Part shown: one piece after another, positions 43,878 through 51,911 of the stretch
Layout of the letters: every line of letters starts with the position of its first letter
Numbering within the stretch: the stretch's first letter is position 1
From: JAHDDY01 sp964549375
GTDB lineage: Bacteria > Pseudomonadota > Alphaproteobacteria > Rhodobacterales > Rhodobacteraceae
DNA: 64,000 nt
NCBI GenBank assembly: GCA_964549375.1
Contig: CAZJWF010000003.1
Location: 1-64,000, forward strand
Direction: 5' to 3'
Translations under genes and position numbers: made by a program
Notes under the pieces: generated by a model
The model's input: the letters and a program-made list of their open reading frames with translations, nothing else
What the model was told of the DNA's origin: nothing
Databases searched by the model: none

Positions 43878-45059
43878 ATGACGGACGTCATTCTCACCAT
43901 TAATTCCGGGTCTTCGTCCATCAAGTTCGCCTTGTTTCCTGCTGGCAATGCGAATGTGGATGCCGTTATGCGCGGTAAGATTACGGGTATCGGCAATCAA
44001 CCTGTCGTCGAAGCCAAGCGTGACGGCGCACGGGTAATTTTTAAGGCGCCGCTGGATGATGTCGCGCCTGATGCACGGCATGAATGGTTGATTTCTCGAC
44101 TGCTACAATGTCTCAACGACGACTTCGCTGATCTGAATCCGGTCGCCGTCGGACATCGTGTTGTACATGGCGGGCAAGCCTTCACCGACCATACGCGGGT
44201 GACGCCAGAAACCCTAACGGCCATGCGGGCGCTTACGTCTCTTGCCCCGCTGCATCAGCCGATGAACCTCGCGGCAATTGATGCGATTGCGGATCGTTAT
44301 CCCGATCTGCCCCAAGTCGCTTGTTTCGATACTGCATTCCACAGGACTCAGCCTCGCTTGGCGCAGATGTTTGGTTTGCCGCGAGAGCTGACCGATGATG
44401 GCATCATTCGATATGGATTTCACGGTCTCAGCTATGATTTTATCGCTAGTATTCTGCCGGATCTCCTTGGTGAGCGAGCTGACGGTAAAGTCATCGTCGC
44501 GCATCTCGGCAATGGGGCCAGCATGTGCGCGATGCAGAGCCGTCAATCGGTCGCGACCACAATGGGCTTTACGGCCCTCGATGGTCTGATCATGGGCCGC
44601 CGGTGCGGGTCGTTGGACCCCGGTGTCGCGCTGCATTTGGCCGAACAAGAAGGCATGACCGTCGCCGAAATTCACGAACTTCTCTATCGGAAATCGGGTT
44701 TGCTGGGCGTGTCGGGTGTCAGTAATTCCATGCAAGATCTTGAGGCGAATGATAGCGCTGATGCCCGCGAAGCCATTGATCTTTTCTGTTATCGCGCGCG
44801 CCAACAAATCGGGTCGCTTGCGGCGTCGCTCGGCGGCCTTGATGCGTTGATCTTTACCGCTGGGATTGGCGAACATTCGGCGCAAACCCGCGCTGGCATT
44901 GCCGCAGACCTCGGTTGGCTTGGAGTTCACCTCGACCATTCTGCGAATGAGCGCGGCGATAAATATTTCCACGCTCGCGAAAGTCGTGTTGCGTTGGTTA
45001 AGATTCCGACGGATGAAGAGGATGTCATCGCTCGCGCGACGCGCAGATTGGCTGCATAA
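43878..45059 (+). CDS. ackA: Acetate kinase
   Basis: A 393-residue ASKHA-fold kinase that interconverts acetate and acetyl phosphate with ATP. Signatures are LTINSGSSSIKFALF, VGHRVVHGGQAF, CFDTAFHRTQP, RYGFHGLSYDFI, HLGNGASMCA and FTAGIGEHSAQTR. No phosphotransacetylase gene is adjacent. The ATG at 43878 has GGAG 7 bases upstream. Confidence 0.95.
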   Translation: MTDVILTINSGSSSIKFALFPAGNANVDAVMRGKITGIGNQPVVEAKRDGARVIFKAPLDDVAPDARHEWLISRLLQCLNDDFADLNPVAVGHRVVHGGQAFTDHTRVTPETLTAMRALTSLAPLHQPMNLAAIDAIADRYPDLPQVACFDTAFHRTQPRLAQMFGLPRELTDDGIIRYGFHGLSYDFIASILPDLLGERADGKVIVAHLGNGASMCAMQSRQSVATTMGFTALDGLIMGRRCGSLDPGVALHLAEQEGMTVAEIHELLYRKSGLLGVSGVSNSMQDLEANDSADAREAIDLFCYRARQQIGSLAASLGGLDALIFTAGIGEHSAQTRAGIAADLGWLGVHLDHSANERGDKYFHARESRVALVKIPTDEEDVIARATRRLAA

Positions 45060-45129
45060 GTTACCGATTGAACGCGGTTCTGTCTGCTCCCTTTGGATCT
45101 TGAACGGGCCCGCGAGTCGTGCGTGTGCA

Positions 45130-46635
45130 TTACATTACAGCGCCAATCTGCCAGGGTACAAATTCATAGTCTCCGAGGCCCTGCGCCTCCGATTTCGTTT
45201 CCTCACCGGAGGCAACGCGCAGCAGGTGATCGTAGATTTCGCGCCCAACCTGTTCAACGGTTGCTTCGCCGGAAAGGATACGCCCCGCGTCCACATCCAT
45301 ATCCTCAATCATTCGGCCATACATTTCAGAGTTCGTTGCGATCTTAAGTGACGGTGCTGGTTTTGCGCCGAATGCGGAGCCTCGTCCTGTCGTGAAGGTG
45401 ACAAGATTACATCCGCTTGCGATTTGCCCGGTGACACTGGCGGGGTCATAGCCGGGGCTATCCATGAAGGTAAAACCCTTCGCCGTGATGGGTTCGGCGT
45501 ATTTGTACACTCCGGTTAGTGGGCTGGTTCCTCCCTTGGCGGCGGCCCCGAGAGATTTTTCCAAAATCGTCGTTAGGCCGCCTTTTTTGTTGCCGGGAGA
45601 GGGATTGTTATCCATCGAGCCTTTGTTGCGGGTGGTATAATCTTCCCACCATTTGATCAGGCTGATCAGACGTTCTCCTGTCTTTGTATCCACGGCGCGG
45701 CGGGTGAGCAGATGTTCGGCACCGTAAATCTCTGGCGTCTCCGCCAATACACCCGTCCCGCCTTGGGCGACCAGCAAATCACAGGCATGGCCAAGCGCAG
45801 GATTGGCGGTGATCCCTGACCAAGCGTCCGAGCCTCCGCATTGTAGCGCGACCATCAGTTCTGACGCAGGGCATGGCGTCCGTTCGAACGCGTTGGCGAG
45901 CGGCAGCATGGCGCGGATCTTTTCGACACCGATCTCGACGGTTCGGCGCAGGCCCGCGACGTCCTGAATATTCATCGCATGAAAGAGCGGGCCATTCTTG
46001 ATCCCCCAAGCCTCTAACAACCACTCGATCTGGTTCATTTCGCATCCCAGACCGACCATCAGCACGCCAGCGATATTGGGATGGCGGGCATAGCCCCACA
46101 TGACCCGCTGCAAAGCCTCAAAGCCTTCGCCATCTCCCGCCATGCCGCAGCCGGTGCCGTGAACGAAAGCGGTGACGCCATCGACATTGGGAAAATTTGA
46201 CAGTTCTTCTGGGCCGAACGCGCTGGCGATCTGGCGGGCGGCGGTGGCAGAACAATTTACGCTCGTGATAACGGCTATGAAATTGCGCGTTCCGACGCGG
46301 CCATTCTCGCGCTGAAATCCCATGAAAGTGTCCGTCTGTGTCGCGGGAGCGATGGGGCGCAAGTCGGTCGAAAATTCGTAATCGAGGTCCGTATTCCGAA
46401 ACGTGACGTTGTGCGTATGCACATGCGCGCCCGCCGCGATGTCTTCTGACGCATAACCGATCACTTGAGCGTATTTGCGGATTGCCTCGCCTTCTTTGAT
46501 AACGGTGGTTGCGATCTTGTGCCCGCGTGGAATCATCGCGGCCGCGATTGTGTTTTCGACAGGCGTACCGACTTCTAGCGGACGAATGGCAGTGACGACA
46601 GTATCGGATGGATCGAGACGAACGGTATCGGTCAT
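45130..46635 (-). CDS. UxaA-family hydrolyase (altronate/galactarate dehydratase type)
   Basis: A 501-residue protein with an N-terminal SAF domain (about 1-90, MIPRGHKIATTVIKEGEAIR) and a C-terminal UxaA domain (about 115-501) with GRVGTRNFIAVITSVNCSATA, VMVALQCGGSDAWSGITANP, GSMDNNPSPGNKKGGLTTI and TFTTGRGSAFGAKPAPSLKI. Members dehydrate sugar acids such as D-altronate, D-galactarate or sulfolactate-type substrates and need Fe(II). The exact substrate is not fixed by the sequence. The next upstream gene on this strand, a PhyH dioxygenase, ends 10 bp before its ATG, so the two form an operon. Confidence 0.88.
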   Translation of the reverse strand: MTDTVRLDPSDTVVTAIRPLEVGTPVENTIAAAMIPRGHKIATTVIKEGEAIRKYAQVIGYASEDIAAGAHVHTHNVTFRNTDLDYEFSTDLRPIAPATQTDTFMGFQRENGRVGTRNFIAVITSVNCSATAARQIASAFGPEELSNFPNVDGVTAFVHGTGCGMAGDGEGFEALQRVMWGYARHPNIAGVLMVGLGCEMNQIEWLLEAWGIKNGPLFHAMNIQDVAGLRRTVEIGVEKIRAMLPLANAFERTPCPASELMVALQCGGSDAWSGITANPALGHACDLLVAQGGTGVLAETPEIYGAEHLLTRRAVDTKTGERLISLIKWWEDYTTRNKGSMDNNPSPGNKKGGLTTILEKSLGAAAKGGTSPLTGVYKYAEPITAKGFTFMDSPGYDPASVTGQIASGCNLVTFTTGRGSAFGAKPAPSLKIATNSEMYGRMIEDMDVDAGRILSGEATVEQVGREIYDHLLRVASGEETKSEAQGLGDYEFVPWQIGAVM

Positions 46636-46645
46636 TGATGAACCT

Positions 46646-47578
46646 TTAGGCGCAGAACGGAGCGTCGCTTGTCCAGCGGTGAATTGGAATATGCGGTGCG
46701 ACAGCAAGACGGGTACGGGCGTCTTCCCACAGCGTCCGCATGGCTTGCCAGTCTCTCAGTTCGCTACTCGGATTGGTACGACTGCGTGCGATGAACTCCG
46801 GAAAATGGGAGCGGCCTGTTGGTTCGCCAGTGCGATTATAGCGAATGTCAAAGGACCAACGAAATTTGTCGGTCTGGTTGACGAGCGAGCCGTGCGGCGT
46901 CAACGGATCAAAGATGACTACACCACCTGCGCGCACAGGCAGAGGCGAGGCTTTTGCTTCGTCGATAAACCCATCCGCAATGCCGGTCTGGGTTTTGGGA
47001 CAATGCGGCAGCATCTCACCTCTATGACTGCACGGCACGACTTGCAAGCAGCCGTTTTCGGGCGTCGCGTCGGTGATGGCGCACCAGACTGTGACCATCT
47101 TGGTCTCGTCGGCTTCTTCCAGTGCGACGGCGCGATCCTGATGCCAGTCGGTCGAGGTGACATGAGGCCGGACCTCATCGCCCGACAAAGCCGTCGCCGG
47201 GGGCTTGATGCGAATGTGCTGAATCGGGTTGGAGGTGATTTCTGGTCCGATCAGGTCTTCGACGAGATCGAGCATTCTCTCGCCGGTGATAAGGTTGAAC
47301 ACCGCAGGCCCGAAATGCATTGGCGTATCGACATGGATCGTGTCACCCGGCAGTGAGCAATCCATCGGTTGAAACCAATCACATCCGGCGCGGTATGCCT
47401 CCAGTAAACGCGGTTCCCAACCTTCAGCTTTACCTACCAATCCCTCATTTTCCCAGACGGCGTATAGGCGATCAAGCAGTTCGGCATATTCCGTTTTGAT
47501 CTCAGCCGTGTCGAAAACATCGTTGACGACGAGATAGCCTTCGGCGGCGAAGAACTCTTGCTGTTGTGGGGTCAGCAT
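46646..47578 (-). CDS. Phytanoyl-CoA dioxygenase (PhyH) family protein
   Basis: A 310-residue Fe(II)/2-oxoglutarate dioxygenase. The metal triad is His146 and Asp148 in TDWHQDRA plus His229 in LTPHGSLVNQ; Arg240 is the likely 2-oxoglutarate contact. PhyH enzymes hydroxylate diverse small molecules, including ectoine and quaternary amines. It is the first gene of a two-gene operon with the UxaA-type dehydratase, so its product may become a hydroxy acid that the dehydratase handles (inference). Confidence 0.9.
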   Translation of the reverse strand: MLTPQQQEFFAAEGYLVVNDVFDTAEIKTEYAELLDRLYAVWENEGLVGKAEGWEPRLLEAYRAGCDWFQPMDCSLPGDTIHVDTPMHFGPAVFNLITGERMLDLVEDLIGPEITSNPIQHIRIKPPATALSGDEVRPHVTSTDWHQDRAVALEEADETKMVTVWCAITDATPENGCLQVVPCSHRGEMLPHCPKTQTGIADGFIDEAKASPLPVRAGGVVIFDPLTPHGSLVNQTDKFRWSFDIRYNRTGEPTGRSHFPEFIARSRTNPSSELRDWQAMRTLWEDARTRLAVAPHIPIHRWTSDAPFCA

Positions 47579-47781
47579 CTCAAAGAACTCCGAGGGGGAA
47601 TGTTGCCGAAAGCAGCTATTTTAGAACGCTCGGGGACAATGTCGATCTGCGAATGACGTCATCGAGCGGCAATCAGGCCAAACCTTCCGCTTCTCGCACA
47701 TGCGATGACTAGTATATTGTCCTCAAAATCTCTGAATTGCGGGATTTTCTGACTTAGGTATCAACCGCTATTTGATTTATG

Positions 47782-47795
47782 TTGCGGTGCAGCAA
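47782..47795. promoter_or_regulatory. Possible PhaR-type operator upstream of phbB
   Basis: TTGCGGTGCAGCAA contains TTGC/GCAA dyad symmetry and lies 82 bp before the phbB start. PhaR repressors of PHB metabolism in alphaproteobacteria bind GC-rich TGC-containing dyads of this kind. No other feature is evident in the 298-bp upstream region (47579-47876). Confidence 0.3.
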
Positions 47796-47876
47796 ATTCT
47801 TTGGTAGCGCAAGGCACGGATTGCCGATAGGTGTCGCGCAACATTATTGCTCAAAATCAAGCAAGGAGCTTCGTTT

Positions 47877-48602
47877 ATGTCCAGAGTGGCGATTGTAACC
47901 GGCGGAACACGCGGTATTGGCGCGGCAATTAGCACGGCACTGAAGGCAAAAGGGTACACGGTTGCAGCGAGTTACGCGGGCAATGACGATGCGGCAAACG
48001 CGTTCAAGGAAGAAACGGGCATCCCGGTTTATAAATGGGACGTTGCTGATTTCGACGCCTGCGCCGCTGGTATCAAACAAATCGAAGCTGATCTTGGACC
48101 TGTCGAAGTCCTCATCAACAACGCTGGCATCACGAAGGATGGCGCTTTCCACAAGATGAGTCTTGAGCAATGGCAAGCCGTCATCAACACGAACCTCAAC
48201 GGCCTATTCAACATGACCCGCAACGTCTGGGAAGGGATGCGCGAGCGCGGTTTTGGGCGGATCGTCAATATCTCTTCGATCAACGGTCAAAAGGGTCAAG
48301 CGGGGCAAGCGAACTACTCTGCGGCCAAGGCTGGTGATCTCGGATTCACCAAAGCTCTGGCGCAAGAGGGCGCGCGTAAGGGCATCACGGTCAACGCGGT
48401 TTGCCCCGGCTATATCGGAACCGAAATGGTGCGCGCAATTTCGCAAGACGTTCTCGACAAGCATATTCTACCGCACATTCCTGTTGGCCGCTTGGGTGAG
48501 CCGGAAGAGATTGCCCGTTGCGTGTCCTTCCTTGTTTCTGACGACGCGAGCTTTATTACTGGATCAACGCTTACCGCCAATGGCGGCCAATACTTCATCT
48601 GA
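47877..48602 (+). CDS. phbB: Acetoacetyl-CoA reductase
   Basis: A 241-residue classical SDR that reduces acetoacetyl-CoA to (R)-3-hydroxybutyryl-CoA with NADPH for polyhydroxybutyrate synthesis. It has TGGTRGIGAAIS, NNAGITKD, ISSINGQKGQAGQANYSAAK (Ser, Tyr and Lys of the active site) and VCPGYIGTEMV. The ATG at 47877 is preceded by AAGGAG. It is followed after 21 bp by phbA. Confidence 0.95.
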   Translation: MSRVAIVTGGTRGIGAAISTALKAKGYTVAASYAGNDDAANAFKEETGIPVYKWDVADFDACAAGIKQIEADLGPVEVLINNAGITKDGAFHKMSLEQWQAVINTNLNGLFNMTRNVWEGMRERGFGRIVNISSINGQKGQAGQANYSAAKAGDLGFTKALAQEGARKGITVNAVCPGYIGTEMVRAISQDVLDKHILPHIPVGRLGEPEEIARCVSFLVSDDASFITGSTLTANGGQYFI

Positions 48603-48623
48603 TCGCGCACAAGGAAGATAGAT

Positions 48624-49802
48624 ATGACTGAAGTTGTTATCGCATCCGCCGCCCGCACGCCGGTCGGCTCGTTCAACGGGTCGCTCTCTGGTGTGAGCGC
48701 GGATTACCTCGGCGAAGTCGCCATTCGCGGTGCGCTGGAGCGCGCCGGAGTGGACGGCAAAGACGTTGATGAAGTGATCATGGGCCAAATTCTCAGCGCC
48801 GGTGCGGGCCAAAACCCGGCGCGTAAGGCGGCTCGAAATGCGGGTTGCAGTGATGAAACCCCTGCCTGGGGAATGAACCAGCTTTGCGGTTCTGGTTTGC
48901 GCGCCGTGGCACTCGGTTATCAGCACATCGCGATGGGCGATAACACCATCATGGTATGTGGTGGACAGGAGAGCATGTCCCAAGCGCCGCACGTTATGCA
49001 CCTTCGGAATGGCACGAAGATGGGCGATTCCAAGATGCTCGACACGATGCTGTCGGATGGCCTGATGGATACGTTCCACGGTTATCACATGGGCGTCACC
49101 GCCGAGAACGTCGCCGAGAAATGGCAAATCACCCGCGACACGCAGGACGCTTTCGCGGCGGCCTCTCAGAATAAAGCCGAAGCCGCGCAAAAGGCTGGCA
49201 AGTTCAAGGATGAAATCGTTCCCGTGACGATCAAAGGCCGTAAGGGTGATACGGTCGTTGAAGCGGACGAGTACATCAAAGAAGGCGTTACCGCTGAAAG
49301 TCTTGCGAAGCTGCGGGCCGTCTTCAAAAAAGAAGACGGTACGGTCACAGCAGGGAATGCGTCGGGCATCAATGATGGCGCAGCGGCGGTTGTGCTGATG
49401 AGCAAGGAAGAGGCCGACAAACGCGGCATCAAGCCTCTCGCGACGATCAAAAGCTGGGCCAGCACCGGCCTTGATCCGGCGATCATGGGCGCCGGACCAA
49501 TCTCTGCCTCGCAAAAGGCACTAGAGAAAGCCGGTTGGAAGAAAGAAGACCTTGACCTGATCGAAGCCAATGAAGCCTTTGCGGCCCAAGCCTGTGCGGT
49601 CAATAAAGAGCTTGGTTGGGATACCGATAAGGTCAACGTCAACGGCGGTGCGATTGCCATCGGTCACCCGATTGGTGCGTCGGGCGCACGTATCCTCAAC
49701 ACGCTATTGTTTGAGATGCAGCGCCGCGACGCGAAGAAAGGTCTCGCCACGCTCTGCATCGGCGGCGGCATGGGTGTCGCGATGTGCGTTGAGCGCGCCT
49801 AA
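48624..49802 (+). CDS. phbA: Acetyl-CoA acetyltransferase (beta-ketothiolase)
   Basis: A 392-residue thiolase that condenses two acetyl-CoA. The acyl-binding Cys is in NQLCGSGLRAVA, the C-terminal signatures are NVNGGAIAIGHPIGASGARI and CIGGGMGVAMC (second Cys). With phbB it forms the first two steps of PHB synthesis; the synthase phbC is not in the window. Confidence 0.96.
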   Translation: MTEVVIASAARTPVGSFNGSLSGVSADYLGEVAIRGALERAGVDGKDVDEVIMGQILSAGAGQNPARKAARNAGCSDETPAWGMNQLCGSGLRAVALGYQHIAMGDNTIMVCGGQESMSQAPHVMHLRNGTKMGDSKMLDTMLSDGLMDTFHGYHMGVTAENVAEKWQITRDTQDAFAAASQNKAEAAQKAGKFKDEIVPVTIKGRKGDTVVEADEYIKEGVTAESLAKLRAVFKKEDGTVTAGNASGINDGAAAVVLMSKEEADKRGIKPLATIKSWASTGLDPAIMGAGPISASQKALEKAGWKKEDLDLIEANEAFAAQACAVNKELGWDTDKVNVNGGAIAIGHPIGASGARILNTLLFEMQRRDAKKGLATLCIGGGMGVAMCVERA

Positions 49803-49852
49803 CGCTGTTCACGCCGTCAAAATAGCCCGGTATTGACAGTGGCGCGAACGTT

Positions 49853-49881
49853 AAAAAACCCGGCCTAATGCCGGGTTTTTT
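49853..49881. terminator. Bidirectional intrinsic terminator
   Basis: AAAAAACCCGGC and GCCGGGTTTTTT form a perfect 12-bp arm pair around CTAAT. The A-run on one side and T-run on the other make it work in both directions, between convergent phbA and the flavin dehydrogenase gene. Confidence 0.93.
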
Positions 49882-49901
49882 GAGGAGGGATCTGATGCGC
49901 T

Positions 49902-51557
49902 CTAAACTGCGCGCCCTGCGCAGCGGCCGGAAAACAGGCATCCGCCAAGAAACGTCCCTTCCAGAGCATTATAGCCATGATACCCTCCGCCGCCGAACCC
50001 CGCGACTTCTCCCGCTGCAAATAAGCCATTAAGCGGAGCGCCGTTCTTATCCAACACTTGACCAGTGATGTCTGTATGCAACCCGCCCAAGGATTTGCGC
50101 GTCAAGATATTCAAGCGCACTGCGATTAGTGGCCCGTTTTTATTGTCCAAAATCTTATGTGGTTTGGCGGTACGGATCAGTTTGTCGCCGCGATAGGCCC
50201 GCGCGCCCCGCAAGGCGATAATCTGCGCGTCCTTAGAAAATGGATTGTCTAATTGCCGATCTCGTGCCTCGATCTGAGCGCGGACCAGGTCGAGCGAAAT
50301 GGGCGTCTCTGGTGTCAAGGTGTTCATCTCCTCAACCAACGCATCGAGTGTGTCTCGGACCACAAAATCTTCGCCATGCTCTTTGAAGGCTTCGACTGCG
50401 CTCGTCGCACCTGCGCCAAGCCGTTCATTCAGGACGGCACGCCATTTTCCCGACGTTAGGTCGGGGTTTTGCTCCGACCCGGAAAGCGCGAATTCCTTCT
50501 CGATAATCTTCTGAGTGAGGATGAACCAACTATGCGAATGGCCGGTCGCCAAAATGCGTTTGAGCGTCGAAAGCGTATCGAACCCCGGCAGGCAGGGAGC
50601 CTCCATTCGCTGTCCAAGGGCGTCGAACCACATTGAGCTTGGACCCGGTAGAACACGAATTCCGTGATTGGGCCACAGAGAGTTCCAGTTCTTCACGCCC
50701 TCGCAATAATGCCACATACGGTCGCCATTGATGCTGGCCGCGCCTGCCGCTTCGGCGATACTTTGCATGTGCCCGTCCACATAGTCAGGGACGCCCGAAA
50801 TCATCTCACTCGGCGCTGGGCCAAGCCGATCAACTGGCCATTGCTCTCGCACTCGGTCATGATTTCCACCGATCCCGCCCGTGCTCAGGATCACCGCGCC
50901 CGCCTTAAATTCAAATGCGCCTGTCACACTGCGCCCGCTGCTGCGGCCTCGTTCGGCGCTGCTCGGTTCCAGAATATCCCCTGCGATCCCCGTGACGGCT
51001 CCATTGCTTGCCATCAGTTCAGTCACGCGATGGCGAAACGCGAAGGTGAGTTTGCCTTGTGCTTGCGCTTGCCTCGCCAATTTTTCAAACGGTGCGAGTA
51101 TGCCGGGGCCGGTTCCCCATGTGAGATGAAAGCGCGGAACGGAGTTTCCGTGCCCCGATGCCAACGCGCCGCCGCGTTCAGCCCATCCAACGACCGGGAA
51201 CCAGCGCATCCCTAGACCCAAAAGCCACTGCCGCATTTCTCCAGCGGCGAAATCGAGATAAGCTTCTGCTACTGCCTTGGGATTGGCGTCCTCAGTGCGG
51301 TCAAACTGTGCCGAACCGAACCAGTCTGCAGCGGCGAGATCGCGGCTGTCTTTGATCCCCATGCGCCGTTGCTCTGGCGTGTCGATCATAAAAAGGCCAC
51401 CGAGCGACCAGAACGCCTGTCCACCAAGGGATCGTTCAGCTTCTTGATCAACGATCAGTACGCTACGTCCCCGCGCCGTTGCCTCGGTTGCTGCAACCAG
51501 ACCAGACAGTCCGGCACCAACAATGACAACGTCATATGTTTGTTTTGTCTCTGCCAT
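49902..51557 (-). CDS. FAD-dependent dehydrogenase (fumarate reductase / 3-ketosteroid dehydrogenase family)
   Basis: A 551-residue flavoprotein of the FAD_binding_2 family. FAD is bound by YDVVIVGAGLSGLVAATEA; the family end motif is AAGEVAGFGGGGYHGYNALE followed by GGCLFSGRCAG. Members include flavocytochrome c fumarate reductases, urocanate reductases and ketosteroid dehydrogenases; there is no signal peptide, so the enzyme is cytoplasmic. I cannot name its substrate. It is divergent from aceE. Confidence 0.85.
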   Translation of the reverse strand: MAETKQTYDVVIVGAGLSGLVAATEATARGRSVLIVDQEAERSLGGQAFWSLGGLFMIDTPEQRRMGIKDSRDLAAADWFGSAQFDRTEDANPKAVAEAYLDFAAGEMRQWLLGLGMRWFPVVGWAERGGALASGHGNSVPRFHLTWGTGPGILAPFEKLARQAQAQGKLTFAFRHRVTELMASNGAVTGIAGDILEPSSAERGRSSGRSVTGAFEFKAGAVILSTGGIGGNHDRVREQWPVDRLGPAPSEMISGVPDYVDGHMQSIAEAAGAASINGDRMWHYCEGVKNWNSLWPNHGIRVLPGPSSMWFDALGQRMEAPCLPGFDTLSTLKRILATGHSHSWFILTQKIIEKEFALSGSEQNPDLTSGKWRAVLNERLGAGATSAVEAFKEHGEDFVVRDTLDALVEEMNTLTPETPISLDLVRAQIEARDRQLDNPFSKDAQIIALRGARAYRGDKLIRTAKPHKILDNKNGPLIAVRLNILTRKSLGGLHTDITGQVLDKNGAPLNGLFAAGEVAGFGGGGYHGYNALEGTFLGGCLFSGRCAGRAV

Positions 51558-51911
51558 AGGGGTTTATACGGCGAGACTGGTTGCTCAGGCCAGATTTACC
51601 CAAGGGAACCTGCTTTTCCATATTTTGGCGAGAACGCCCGGAGCCTGATTGGATTGTATGCAAAGAAAAAGCCCACCAAGCTAACCCAAGTGCATTCGGT
51701 CAGGCACCGTTGCCGGATAACCTTAGAGTGTAACTCCACGCAATTTAGACAAATTTTCGGGGCTGTTCCGTCACGTCAAAGTAACTTTATGGCCATCAGG
51801 ATGGGTCAAGAATAACAATCGTGCTATTCGCCCTAAAAACCATCGAAGCCCTTGCGCAGCTTGCCGGCGGCGATATTACGTAAGGTACATGCACTAAAGG
51901 AACGTTTTGCT
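51558..51911. other. Intergenic region between flavin dehydrogenase gene and aceE
   Basis: About 350 bp with no convincing gene on either strand. It should hold the promoter of the PDH operon and that of the divergent dehydrogenase gene. An AAAGGA ribosome site lies just before aceE. I see no clear palindromic operator. Confidence 0.4.

Noticed and set aside
44214..44972. 252-codon open frame antisense to ackA
   Set aside because: Shadow of the acetate kinase gene; no ribosome site or domain.
51558..51911. Possible small gene or riboswitch in the long gap before aceE
   Set aside because: No convincing frame and no conserved RNA core could be found by eye.
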